Below, one piece after another: positions 40,424 through 51,682 of a stretch of DNA of 64,000 nucleotides; within the stretch, counting starts at the first letter, position 1; each line of letters starts with the position of its first letter. Location of the stretch: the NCBI GenBank assembly GCA_963715455.1, contig OY970245.1:1736001-1800000 (forward strand), written 5' to 3'. The stretch comes from VRUE01 sp963715455. GTDB lineage: Bacteria; Actinomycetota; Thermoleophilia; Solirubrobacterales; 70-9. Below the pieces are notes generated by a model. It searched no databases and was not told where the DNA came from. It saw only the letters and a program-made list of their open reading frames with translations. The translations under genes and the position numbers were made by a program.

Positions 40424-41302
40424 GTGGGTTACAGCGCCCGATACCATGCGATCTCGTTGGTCGCCGTCTTCCTTGCCCTGGCGATCGGCATCCTGATCGG
40501 CGCCGAGTTCGGCGGCGACGCGCTCAACGACACCCGCCGGGACCTGGAGCGCAGCCTGACCGGCAACCTGCAGGACGCGCGCGAGCGGGCTGACGAGCTG
40601 AGTGGGCAGCTGGCCCGCTCCGATGAGTTCGCCGACCGCGTTTATCCGGCGCTCGTGCGCGACAGGCTGGAGGGGAGGCGGATCGGGTTGCTGGCGATCG
40701 GCGACCTGCCCGGCGACGTCTCGGCGGCGATCGAGGACGCGCTGGAGCCGACCGGAGCGCGGCTCGCCGGGGTCGGCGTCGTGCGCGAGCCGGTTGACCT
40801 GCGGGCGATCTCCGAAGACCTGGTGAAGACGCGCTTCGCCGACATCCGGCGCAGCGAGGAGACGCAGACCGCCTTCGGCACCGGCGTCGGGCGACAGATC
40901 GTGCGCGGCGGCACCCTGCTCGAACAGGTGCGCGGCCAGCTCTTCTCGCGGGCCAGCGGCAACTTTGGCGCACTGGATGGGGTGATCGTCGTGCGGGAGA
41001 TGCCCGAAGAGATGGGCACCGTGCAGCGCTCCGTGGCGGACACGCTGGAAGCGGCGTTGATAAGCGGTATCGAGGGCACGCGCACCCCCGCGGTTGGCGT
41101 CGAGACCTCGGGCGATGAGACCTCTTCGGTCTCCTTCTTCAACGGCAACGACCTTGCCAGCGTCGATGACGTCGAGTTGCCCGCCGGCCAGGTGGCGATG
41201 ATCTTCGCTTTGCTCGGCGCTGAGGGTAGCTTCGGCGTCAAGAGCTCGGCCGACCGCCTGCTGCCCGACCTGCTGGCGCCGGCGGAGTCAGTGCAACCGT
41301 GA
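40424..41302 (+). CDS. steB: SteB/MctB-like membrane-anchored protein
   Basis: 292 aa. N-terminal membrane helix (YHAISLVAVFLALAIGILIG), a coiled-coil (ALNDTRRDLERSLTGNLQDA, ERADELSGQLARSDEF), then an alpha/beta extracytoplasmic domain. This is the DUF3186 family: MctB (Rv1698) in Mycobacterium tuberculosis, linked to copper, and SteB in Corynebacterium, partner of SteA. No metal-binding Cys cluster is seen, so a division role is favoured here. GTG start; the stop overlaps the next GTG. Confidence 0.85.
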   Translation: MGYSARYHAISLVAVFLALAIGILIGAEFGGDALNDTRRDLERSLTGNLQDARERADELSGQLARSDEFADRVYPALVRDRLEGRRIGLLAIGDLPGDVSAAIEDALEPTGARLAGVGVVREPVDLRAISEDLVKTRFADIRRSEETQTAFGTGVGRQIVRGGTLLEQVRGQLFSRASGNFGALDGVIVVREMPEEMGTVQRSVADTLEAALISGIEGTRTPAVGVETSGDETSSVSFFNGNDLASVDDVELPAGQVAMIFALLGAEGSFGVKSSADRLLPDLLAPAESVQP

Positions 41303-42131
41303 CCTGGGTCGGCTTCCCGGTCGCCCTCGCCCTCGCCTTGCTGATCGTTCCGGCAGGAGTGCGCGGTTTGCGCGACGCCGGTCTGGTGCGTGAGAACTAC
41401 CGCGGCGCGACTCTCGCCTTCCCGCTCGGCGCGGTACTGGTCACCGCCGCGCTCGTCGCCCTGGCGCCGCTTGCTTTTCTCGATGATCGCGGCGACCTCG
41501 ACCTGCTGGCGCCCGACCTGCGCCAGTGGATGCCCTACCTGCTCGGTGTCGCCCTGCTCGGCTTCCTCGACGACTCGCTGGGCAGGGGGGAGACGGCGGG
41601 AACGCCGCGCGGCTGGCGCGGCCATGGCCGGGCGCTGCGCGAAGGCACGCTCTCGACCGGGGCAGTCAAGGCGCTGGGCGCGCTGGCGCTCGCCGCCTAC
41701 GTCGTCTCCGGGCGCGGCCTCGAATCGTGGCGCTACCTAGCCGATGTGGCGCTGCTGATCCTCGCCACCAACGCCTTCAACTTGCTCGACCTGCGGCCGG
41801 GGCGAGCCGAGAAGGGTCTGGTGCTGCTCGGCCTCGGCCTCTGTCTCGGCGCCTGGACGCTGGCGCCGCTGGAGCTGTTGGGGATCTTTGCCGGGCCGGT
41901 GCTGGTCGGGGCCTGGTTCACCCTGCGCGAGCGAGCGATGCTCGGTGACACCGGCTCGAATTTGGTCGGGGCGATCGCCGGCGTTTGGCTCTTGACCACG
42001 CTCGGCGCTGACGCGCGCCTCGTCGCCCTCGCTGCGGTCGCCGGACTGACCATTTACGGAGAGTTGCGTTCGATCTCGGCGGCGATCGATTCGCTTCCGC
42101 CCCTGCGCTGGCTAGACTCGCTCGGCAGAGC

Positions 42132-42135
<4 letters not shown>
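41299..42135 (+). CDS. PNPT-family glycosyl-1-phosphate transferase (MraY/WecA-like)
   Basis: 278 aa, about eight membrane helices. Superfamily motifs: LLGFLDDSLGRG (Asp pair), ATNAFNLLDLRPGRAEKGLV (NxxNLxDxxxG-like) and RAMLGDTGSNLVGAIAGVWL. Members move a sugar-1-phosphate from a nucleotide to a polyprenyl phosphate. The gene lies between steB and pyrG with overlaps on both sides, a position not occupied in Mycobacterium; this suggests an envelope step linked to SteAB. The exact substrate is unknown. Confidence 0.8.
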
Positions 42136-43817
<1,682 letters not shown>

Positions 43818-43836
43818 CGCGCTGCTCTCCGCCGGT

Positions 43837-43842
43837 TAGCCT
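43837..43842 (+). promoter_or_regulatory. Putative leaderless -10 box TAGCCT
   Basis: TAGCCT is 8 nt before GTG 43851 of the M20 peptidase. Confidence 0.45.
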
Positions 43843-43850
43843 GTCTCGCC

Positions 43851-44957
43851 GTGGAGCGACTCCATGAGAGCTTTATCCGGCTCTGCGAGATCCGCAGCCC
43901 GACCGGTGAGGAGCGCGAGGTAGCGGACACGATCGCGGCCGAGCTGCGGGCGTTGGGGCTCGAGGTGAGCGAGGACGACGCCGCCGGCCCGGCGGAAGCG
44001 GGGGCGGGTAACCTGCTGGCCCGGCTGCCGGGGCGCAGCGACGAGTGGGTGATGTTCTGCGCGCACGTCGACACCGTGCCTCATGAGGGACAGATCGAGG
44101 TGGTCGAGGCGGATGGGGTCTTTCGCAGCGCCGGCGAGACGATCCTCGGCGCCGACAACAAGGCGGCGGTCGCTGTCTTCATGGAGCTGGTCGCCCGGCA
44201 CGCGGCCGACCCGCCGCCAGTGGGCATCGAGCTGCTGCTCACCGTCGCCGAGGAGCAGGGACTGCGGGGAGCGAAGGCCTTCGACGCCTCGATCCTGCGT
44301 TCGAGTTGCGGTTTCGTGCTCGACCACGCCAGCGCGATTGGCGAGGTGATCGTCAGCTCGCCGACCCAGCAGCGGGTGCTGGCTGACTTCCATGGAGTCG
44401 AGGCGCACGCCGGCATCCGCCCCGAGGACGGGGCCAATGCGATTGCCGCCGCTGGCGCCGCGATCTCGCGGATGGAGCTCGGCCGGCTCGATGCGGAGAC
44501 GACCGCCAATGTCGGCGTGATCCGCGGCGGCACTTCGGGCAACGTCGTTCCCGGCCACTGCGAGATCGTCGCTGAGGCACGCAGTCTCGACGCAGTGCGC
44601 TGCGCCGAGGTGGCTGGGGCGTTGAGCGACGCTTGCGCCTGGGGTGCCAGCGAGCACGGCTGCGACGCCGACGTGCGCATCGAAGAGCTCTTCCGTGGCT
44701 ACCGCATTCCACCTTCGTCACCCGCTTTGGCGCTGGCCGAGGCGGGCCTGCGCCAGGCGGGCTTCGAGCCTCAACGGACTGCCACAGGCGGTGGCAGCGA
44801 CGCCAACGCCCTGATCCTCGATGGCTTCGACTGTGTCCTGCTTGCCAATGGCACCGAGGCGAACCACACACCTGACGAGTCGGTCAGCGCCCGCAACCTC
44901 GACACGATGCTTGAGGTCTGCGAGGGCATCGTCACCGCGGCAGCGGTCGCGGCGTGA
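43851..44957 (+). CDS. M20 family metallopeptidase (PepT-like)
   Basis: 368 aa. Dinuclear zinc residues: MFCAHVDTVPHEG (His/Asp), TILGADNKAAVAVFMEL (bridging Asp), LLTVAEEQGLRGAKAF (Glu pair), VLDHASAIG, and the C-terminal GTEANHTPDESVSARNL. A lid domain (~175-290) follows the usual M20 layout. Resembles tripeptide aminopeptidases. In Mycobacterium a NUDIX gene takes this place after pyrG. Confidence 0.9.
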   Translation: MERLHESFIRLCEIRSPTGEEREVADTIAAELRALGLEVSEDDAAGPAEAGAGNLLARLPGRSDEWVMFCAHVDTVPHEGQIEVVEADGVFRSAGETILGADNKAAVAVFMELVARHAADPPPVGIELLLTVAEEQGLRGAKAFDASILRSSCGFVLDHASAIGEVIVSSPTQQRVLADFHGVEAHAGIRPEDGANAIAAAGAAISRMELGRLDAETTANVGVIRGGTSGNVVPGHCEIVAEARSLDAVRCAEVAGALSDACAWGASEHGCDADVRIEELFRGYRIPPSSPALALAEAGLRQAGFEPQRTATGGGSDANALILDGFDCVLLANGTEANHTPDESVSARNLDTMLEVCEGIVTAAAVAA

Positions 44958-46009
44958 GCGGCCGCCTCGAGCTGCGTCGGGGAGTCGTCGTCGATGAGGA
45001 CCCGCTGACGGTTGAGGTCGCCGGCGAGCGTCGCCACGCCTGGGCCGACGAGGCGCTGCTCGGCGAGATGCGCGAAGGCGACGAGGTGGTGGTCAACGTC
45101 GAGGCCCTCGACCTGGGGCTCGGCTCCGGTGGCTTCGACATCGTCCACGTCAACCTGACCCGCGGCCTGCAAGGCGGTGGCCCGCCCGGCGAGGAGCACG
45201 TGATGAAGCTCAACTACAGCTCGCTGCAGCACGCGGTCGAGCCGCTCGAGACAGCCTCGCCCAACACCGAGGGGGGCAACGCTTTGCGGCTCCGGGAGGG
45301 CCGTAAAGCGTTGCACCAGGCGCCAGTCCTGGTGTTGCCCCTGCACGGGCACCTTGCGCCGGCGACCTGGGCCGCGGCGCAGGCTGCACCTGGCTCCAAG
45401 GTCGGCTATGTGCAGACCGGCGGTGGTGCCCTGCCGGGGTCGCTGAGCCGGGATGTCGCCGAGCTGCGCGAACGCGATCTGCTCTGTGGGCACATTACCG
45501 CCGCGCCTGCCTACGGCGGCGAGCACGAGGCGATCTCTGTTGCTGGCGCTCTCGATGGCGCCGCCCACGAGCTCGGCTGGGACGCGATCATCGCCGGCCC
45601 CGGTCCGGGGATCATCGGCTCCGACTCGCGTCTCGGCCACGGCGGCATCGCCGCGCTCGACACGGCCCACGCCGCGCTGGCGCTCGGCCTGCCCACGCTG
45701 CTCTCGCCGCGCCTCTCCGGAGCGGACCCCCGGGAGCGCCACCGGCCGGTCAGTCACCACACGCTCACCGTGCTGCAGCTTCTGCTGGGCGCGGTGCAGA
45801 TCCCGGTGCCGGCAAACGAGCCAGTGCCGATCGCCGTGCTCGCCACCGCCGCGGGCTGGCGACACCACCTGCGCGAAGCGCCGGTTGACCTTCCCGGCTA
45901 CGCAGCGAGCGGCCTGCCCGCCAAGACGATGGGCCGCACGCTCGAAGAGGACCCACTCTTCTTCGCTGCGGCACTTGCCGCGGGCGCTGCCTTGCGCGGC
46001 AAGGGTTGA
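44954..46009 (+). CDS. DUF3866 family protein
   Basis: 351 aa. Recognised as DUF3866 by VVNVEALDLGLGSGGFDIVH, EEHVMKLNYSSLQHAVEPLE, VGYVQTGGGALPGSLSRDV, AGPGPGIIGSDSRLGHGGIA and SVAGALDGAA. Function is unknown. It overlaps the peptidase stop by 4 nt. It carries an in-frame palindrome (45277-45313) encoding NALRLREGRKAL, which could be an inserted repeat. Confidence 0.85.
   Translation: MSGRLELRRGVVVDEDPLTVEVAGERRHAWADEALLGEMREGDEVVVNVEALDLGLGSGGFDIVHVNLTRGLQGGGPPGEEHVMKLNYSSLQHAVEPLETASPNTEGGNALRLREGRKALHQAPVLVLPLHGHLAPATWAAAQAAPGSKVGYVQTGGGALPGSLSRDVAELRERDLLCGHITAAPAYGGEHEAISVAGALDGAAHELGWDAIIAGPGPGIIGSDSRLGHGGIAALDTAHAALALGLPTLLSPRLSGADPRERHRPVSHHTLTVLQLLLGAVQIPVPANEPVPIAVLATAAGWRHHLREAPVDLPGYAASGLPAKTMGRTLEEDPLFFAAALAAGAALRGKG
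45277..45313. repeat. In-frame 14-bp inverted repeat inside the DUF3866 gene
   Basis: CAACGCTTTGCGGC (45277-45290) pairs with GCCGTAAAGCGTTG (45300-45313), one mismatch, 9-nt loop. It resembles the intergenic palindromes but lies within coding sequence without breaking it. Confidence 0.55.
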
Positions 46010-46034
46010 GGGGAGGCGGCGAGAACCAGCCGCC

Positions 46035-46982
<948 letters not shown>

Positions 46983-46984
46983 TC

Positions 46985-47033
46985 GCTGACTTCGCCTTTA
47001 TTCGCCGTATAGGCGAAGAAACGCAAAGTCAGC
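46985..47033. terminator. 22-bp imperfect inverted repeat after xerD
   Basis: Arms 46985-47006 and 47012-47033 (19 of 22 paired), loop GTATA, starting 3 nt after the xerD stop. Same class as 9302-9348. A likely terminator before mutM. Confidence 0.55.
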
Positions 47034-47051
47034 CTGGTGTAGAAAGGGGGC

Positions 47052-47966
47052 GTGCCCGAGTTGCCCGAGGTGGAGACCGTTTGCCGGCAGCTGGAGCCGG
47101 AGATCGAAGGGCGGCGGATCGTGCAGCTGGAGGTGATCGATGCGCGCTGGTGCAAACCGATGGCGCCTGCCGAGCTGGAAGCTACGGTCGCCGGGGCGAG
47201 GATCGAGGGACTGGGCAGGCGCGGCAAGTATCTGCTCCTGGGGCTCGACGGCGAGCGCACGCTGGTCATGCACCTGCGCATGACCGGCAACCTGGTCCTC
47301 GTCGAAGGCGAGCGCAAGCTCGACCCCTCTGAAGGCCGGCGGCTATACAAGAATGAGCGCTCGCTCTCCGAGAGGCACCTGCGGGCTCGCTTCGACCTCG
47401 ACGACGGCCGCCAGCTCTGGTTCATCGACCCGCGCCGCTTCGGCGAGGCCTTCCTGATCGACGATGCGGATCTGGATGAGCGCTTCGTCCGGCTCGGCGT
47501 CGAGCCCTTCTCGGCGGAGTTCACACCGGAGGCATTGGGCGCGATGGCCCTGGGGCGCACCGCGCCGCTCAAGTCCTTTCTGCTCGACCAGCGCCACGTC
47601 GCTGGCGTGGGCAACATCTATGCCGACGAGGCGCTCTTCCGGGCGCGCTTGCACCCGCTCTCGCCGGCTGGCTCGATGAAGCCCGAGCACACCGAGGCGC
47701 TGCGCGACTCGGTCGTCTCCGCGCTCGAGGCGGGGATCGACCGCGGTGGTGCCTCGATCGACGACTACCGCGATGGCCGCGGCGAGAAAGGCACGATGCA
47801 GGACGAGTTCCTCGTTCACACGCGCGAGGGGCAGCCCTGTCTGCAATGCGGCGAGCCGATCGCGCGGATCGTTGTCTCGGGTCGCTCAACCTATTACTGC
47901 CCGAGTTGCCAGGTGCGTCTTCGCCGCCGGCCTCGCGGGCGGCGTCCGGCACGCCGTTCAACGTAG
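47052..47966 (+). CDS. mutM: Formamidopyrimidine-DNA glycosylase
   Basis: 304 aa. Catalytic N-terminus PELPEVETVCRQLEPEIEGR (Pro2/Glu3), H2TH domain (SFLLDQRHVAGVGNIYADEA), and zinc finger PCLQCGEPIARIVVSGRSTY then YCPSCQ. Removes 8-oxoguanine. GTG start just after AAAGGGGG. A short basic tail follows the zinc finger. Confidence 0.94.
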   Translation: MPELPEVETVCRQLEPEIEGRRIVQLEVIDARWCKPMAPAELEATVAGARIEGLGRRGKYLLLGLDGERTLVMHLRMTGNLVLVEGERKLDPSEGRRLYKNERSLSERHLRARFDLDDGRQLWFIDPRRFGEAFLIDDADLDERFVRLGVEPFSAEFTPEALGAMALGRTAPLKSFLLDQRHVAGVGNIYADEALFRARLHPLSPAGSMKPEHTEALRDSVVSALEAGIDRGGASIDDYRDGRGEKGTMQDEFLVHTREGQPCLQCGEPIARIVVSGRSTYYCPSCQVRLRRRPRGRRPARRST

Positions 47967-47973
47967 ATCGACT

Positions 47974-48699
47974 GTGGCCGGCAAAACGCTGAAGACAGAG
48001 GCCGTGGTGCTGCGCAGCATCCGCTACGGCGAGGCCGACCGGATCCTGCACCTCTACTCGAAGACGCGCGGCCGGATCGGCGCGATCGCCAAGGGCGCGC
48101 GCAAGCCGCGTTCGCGCTTCGGAGGGCGTCTTGAGCCTTTCTTCCGGCTTGACCTGATGCTGCACGAAGGGCGCAGCGACCTGCTCACCGTGACCGGCGT
48201 CGCCACCCTCGACGGCTACCCGCGACTGCGCTCCTCGGGGCCGGCGCTCAACGCCGGCGCGCGGGCCTGCGACGCGGTGCTGCGCCTGCTCGACTCAGCC
48301 GAGCCCAACTCGCCCGCCTACAACTTGCTCTGCCGCTACCTGGGGTTGCTCGACGACCCGGCCGCTGACCGGGCGGCAAGCCTCGAAACGGCGCTCGCTT
48401 TCCGGCTGAAGCTGGCGTTGGCAGCGGGTTTCGCCCCCGAGCTCGCTGCCTGCGCCGAATGCGGGGAGGCCGAGCACCTGAGTGGCTTCTCCGGGGCGGC
48501 GGGCGGCGTTGTCTGCTCGAGCTGCGAGGCGGGCTCCTTTCCCCTCTCGGAGGAGGCGCACCGCTTCATGGTCGAGGCGATCGGCAGCCCTTTGGCCGAG
48601 GTCCCCACCGCCGAAGAGCGAGCGTTGCGCCAGGTCGAACGCGCCGTGGGCGAGACCCTCGAGCATCACGCGCACGTCCAGCTCCGCGCTGCGGCCTAG
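47974..48699 (+). CDS. recO: DNA repair protein RecO
   Basis: 241 aa from GTG. OB-fold N-terminus (KTLKTEAVVLRSIRYGEADR, LYSKTRGRIGAIAKGARKPR, GRLEPFFRLDL), helical middle, and a zinc site CAECGEAEHLSG...VVCSSC. Loads RecA with RecR at gaps. 7 nt after mutM, so probably co-transcribed. Weak hairpins (GTGTGC-AGA-GCACAC, about 48739) lie between it and dgt. Confidence 0.9.
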   Translation: MAGKTLKTEAVVLRSIRYGEADRILHLYSKTRGRIGAIAKGARKPRSRFGGRLEPFFRLDLMLHEGRSDLLTVTGVATLDGYPRLRSSGPALNAGARACDAVLRLLDSAEPNSPAYNLLCRYLGLLDDPAADRAASLETALAFRLKLALAAGFAPELAACAECGEAEHLSGFSGAAGGVVCSSCEAGSFPLSEEAHRFMVEAIGSPLAEVPTAEERALRQVERAVGETLEHHAHVQLRAAA

Positions 48700-48802
48700 A
48701 CGCCGCAACCGGCGCATATCTGCGTCCTCGGTCGCTTGTGTGCAGAGCACACGGTGCTCCCTGAGTCCTTGATCTGCTTGGTTTCGGCGTCTAGCGGGTG
48801 CT

Positions 48803-48808
48803 TATGAT
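48803..48808 (+). promoter_or_regulatory. Leaderless -10 box TATGAT for dgt
   Basis: TATGAT, near the canonical consensus, is 6 nt before ATG 48815. Confidence 0.5.
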
Positions 48809-48814
48809 CGGGGG

Positions 48815-49813
48815 ATGGAGGTGACGGCCACGTTCGAGGATCGGGTGTGCGCCTGGGAGGAGGAGTTCCTCGTCCCAGAGGCGACTCGTTCCTATCCTGC
48901 TCGGCGCCGCGACGAGGAGCCCGACAGCCCGGTACGCACGCCCTTCCAGCGCGACCGCGATCGCATCGTCCACAGCAAGGCCTTCCGCCGTCTCAAGCAC
49001 AAGACGCAGGTCTTCGTCGAGCCCGAGGGTGATCACTACCGGACGCGGCTCACACACACCTTGGAGGCCTGCGGGATCGCCCGCACCGTGGCCCGCGCGC
49101 TCGCCCTCAACGAGGATCTGACCGAGGCGATCGGTCTCGGCCACGACCTCGGTCACCCGCCCTTCGGCCACGCGGGTGAGGCGGCCCTCGACGCCGCCCT
49201 GCGCGAGCGCTGCGCGAGCGGCTTCAAGCACAACGAGCACTCGCTGCGCGTGGTCGAGGTGCTGGAGCGCGACGGGCGCGGGCTCAATCTGACCGAGCAG
49301 GTGCGCGACGGCATCCTCAACCACACCGGCTCGCGCAAGCCGGCAACTCTGGAGGGGCGGATCGTCAAGTTGGTCGACCGCGTCGCCTACATCAACCATG
49401 ACATCGACGATGCCCTGCGGGCCGGCATCCTGCGGGCCGAGGATTTGCCGACGGCGGAGATCGAGCTACTCGGCGAGAGCGGCGCAGCGCGCATCGACAC
49501 GCTGGTGCGCGACATCGTCGAGAGCTCGCGCGGCGCCGGGGACATCCTGCAGAGCGAGGGGGTCGGTGGGGCGATGCTGCGCCTGCGCAAGTTCATGTTC
49601 GACCGCGTCTACTTGGGGCCGCTGGCGCGCAGCGAGCACGAGCGGGTTCACCGCGTGATGAGGGCCCTCTTCGACCATTACATGGAGCGCCCGGGAGAGG
49701 TCCCCGAGCTCGACCCGAGGGCGAGCGATTGCCAGCGAGTTACCGATTACCTGGCCGGCATGACCGATCGTTACTGCATGGCCAAGTACACGGAGCTGAG
49801 CGAATGGCGCTGA
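48815..49813 (+). CDS. dgt: dGTPase-like deoxynucleoside triphosphohydrolase
   Basis: 332 aa HD-domain protein: FRRLKHKTQVFVEPEGDHYR, TRLTHTLEACGIARTVARAL (first His), GLGHDLGHPPFGHAGEAALD (HD pair), FKHNEHSLRVVEVLERDGRG, and VAYINHDIDDALRAGIL. Hydrolyses dNTPs to nucleosides and triphosphate. It overlaps dnaG by 10 nt, an order also found in Mycobacterium (Rv2344c-Rv2343c). Confidence 0.93.
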   Translation: MEVTATFEDRVCAWEEEFLVPEATRSYPARRRDEEPDSPVRTPFQRDRDRIVHSKAFRRLKHKTQVFVEPEGDHYRTRLTHTLEACGIARTVARALALNEDLTEAIGLGHDLGHPPFGHAGEAALDAALRERCASGFKHNEHSLRVVEVLERDGRGLNLTEQVRDGILNHTGSRKPATLEGRIVKLVDRVAYINHDIDDALRAGILRAEDLPTAEIELLGESGAARIDTLVRDIVESSRGAGDILQSEGVGGAMLRLRKFMFDRVYLGPLARSEHERVHRVMRALFDHYMERPGEVPELDPRASDCQRVTDYLAGMTDRYCMAKYTELSEWR

Positions 49814-51582
49814 TCTCCGACGAGAGCCTGGAGCGGGTCAAGCAGGCGGCTGACATCGTCGAGGTGATCTCGGGCCATACCGACCTGCGTCGCCAGGGTG
49901 CCCGCTGGGTGGGACTCTGTCCCTTCCACGAGGAGCGCACGCCTTCTTTCTCAGTCGATGCCCAGGAAAAGCTCTACCACTGCTTTGGCTGTGGGGTGGG
50001 CGGCGACACGATCAAGTTCGTCGAGGAAAAGGAGGGGTTCGGCTTCGCCGAGGCGGTTGAGTGGCTGGCCGACCGCTACGGGGTCGAGTTGGAGCGCGAG
50101 CAGGAGGACCCGCGGGCCGAGGCCAAGCGCCAACAGCGCCGCCGTCTCGGTGATCTGCTCGACCGCACCGCCGGCTTCTACGCCGCTTACTTGTGGGATT
50201 CCGACGAGGCGAAGAAAGCGCGGACCTACCTGGCGGAGCGTGGCCTGGGCGAGGAGACGCTGCGCGCCTTCGGCGTTGGCTACGCGCCCAGCGCCTGGGA
50301 CAAAGTCCTGATGCGCGGCCAGCGGGCGGGCTTCAACGTCGAGGAGTTGCGCGGCGTCGGCCTCGTCCAGCGCGGCAAAGGCGGCGGCGAGTACGACCGC
50401 TTCCGCTCGCGGATCATGTTCCCGATCCGCGACCGCCGCGGCCGCACGCTGGGCTTTGGCGGGCGGGCGATGCGCAGTGACCAGGGAGCCAAGTACGTCA
50501 ACACGGCCGAGACCGAGTTCTTCCACAAGAGCAAAATGCTCTACGGCATCGATCTGGCTAAGGCGGCGATCGCTAAAGCCGGGCGTGCCGTTGTGGTCGA
50601 GGGCTACACCGACGTTCTCGCGCTCCACCAGGCGGGGATCGAGGAGGCGATCGGCGTGATGGGCACGGCGATCACCGACGAACAGGTCGCCTCTCTATCG
50701 GGCATGGTCGATGAGGTAGTACTGGCCCTCGACGCCGATGCCGCCGGCCAGGAGGCAATGCTGCGCGCCCAGCGCGTCGCGGCGGGACGCAAGATGCGTT
50801 TGCGCGTCGCGGCCATGCCAGCCGGCGAGGATCCGGCTGAGATGATGGCCGTCGAGGGGGGGGCCGAGCGCTTCCGGGACCTGATCGAGCAAGCGATCGA
50901 GCTGACCGCCTTCCAGGTGGGCCTCGTGTTGGGGCGCACCGACGTCTCCTCACCAGCGGAGCGTGATCGCGCCCTAGTCGAGGTGGCGCCGATCCTCGCC
51001 GGTATGGGAGAGAGCGCCAGTCGCGACGACTTGGTGCGCCAGGTCGCCGAGCGCCTTGACCTGGAGCCGGCGATGGTGATGGGGCGTGTCGTTGCGGCGC
51101 AGCCGTTGAGCGGCGGCGCCGACCAGCCTCCGCGGCCGTCCCGGGGCGCCGCGCCCACCGTGCGCAAGCCGGCCGAGCTGACTTCGCGCGAACGCCGCGA
51201 GCGCGCCCTGCTGGCGATGTGCATCGCCTTGCCCGAGGAGGGCAAGGAGTACCTGGCGCGACTCGGCGATGGGCACCTCTCGCCGAGCGGCGCCCGTATT
51301 CTGGCGTGGCTGCGAGAGCACCCCGAGGACCCGGCCTCTGACCTGCCCCGCGAGGACGCGGAGCTGGCCGGTCTCCTCGCCGAGCTGGTCATCCTCGCCC
51401 ACGACGAGCCCGCCTCGCCTGAAGCGATGGAGCTCAATTACCTGCTGCTTGAGCAGCGCCGCCTCGAGGGGGAGATCGCCAGGGCAGGTGAAGCCGGTAA
51501 CGCCGAGCGCCGCGCAGCGCTTAGTCGCGAGCGCGCCGCCCTGGTCGAACGTATAGCCCACACCGAGCGGGTCGGGGGCTAA
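49804..51582 (+). CDS. dnaG: DNA primase
   Basis: 592 aa. Zinc finger CPFHEERTPSFSVDAQEKLY followed by HCFGCGVGGDTIKFV; primase core with FRSRIMFPIRDRRGRTLGFG; TOPRIM with VVVEGYTDVLALHQAGIEEA and VLALDADAAGQEA. A variable C-terminal helicase-binding region follows (~440-592). Makes primers for replication. ATG 49804 within the end of dgt. Confidence 0.97.
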   Translation: MALISDESLERVKQAADIVEVISGHTDLRRQGARWVGLCPFHEERTPSFSVDAQEKLYHCFGCGVGGDTIKFVEEKEGFGFAEAVEWLADRYGVELEREQEDPRAEAKRQQRRRLGDLLDRTAGFYAAYLWDSDEAKKARTYLAERGLGEETLRAFGVGYAPSAWDKVLMRGQRAGFNVEELRGVGLVQRGKGGGEYDRFRSRIMFPIRDRRGRTLGFGGRAMRSDQGAKYVNTAETEFFHKSKMLYGIDLAKAAIAKAGRAVVVEGYTDVLALHQAGIEEAIGVMGTAITDEQVASLSGMVDEVVLALDADAAGQEAMLRAQRVAAGRKMRLRVAAMPAGEDPAEMMAVEGGAERFRDLIEQAIELTAFQVGLVLGRTDVSSPAERDRALVEVAPILAGMGESASRDDLVRQVAERLDLEPAMVMGRVVAAQPLSGGADQPPRPSRGAAPTVRKPAELTSRERRERALLAMCIALPEEGKEYLARLGDGHLSPSGARILAWLREHPEDPASDLPREDAELAGLLAELVILAHDEPASPEAMELNYLLLEQRRLEGEIARAGEAGNAERRAALSRERAALVERIAHTERVGG

Positions 51583-51604
51583 GCGGTAAATTCCTCCGGG
51601 TCGT

Positions 51605-51677
51605 TCCGGGGTAGCTCAATTGGTAGAGCACGCGGCTGTTAACCGCGGGGTTGTGGGTTCGAGTCCCACCCCCGGAG
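51605..51677 (+). tRNA. tRNA-Asn (GTT)
   Basis: 73 nt cloverleaf: acceptor TCCGGGG/CCCCGGA, D-arm GCTC/GAGC, anticodon stem CGCGG/CCGCG with loop CTGTTAA (anticodon GTT), T-arm GTGGG/CCCAC with TTCGAGT. Discriminator G; CCA not encoded. Six bases before the convergent glycosyltransferase stop. Confidence 0.96.
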
Positions 51678-51682
51678 CTCTT

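Noticed and set aside
45453..46034. Extended XerD frame covering the end of DUF3866
   Set aside because: The extension is antisense-like in composition and overlaps a recognised family in another frame; XerD homology starts near ATG 46035.
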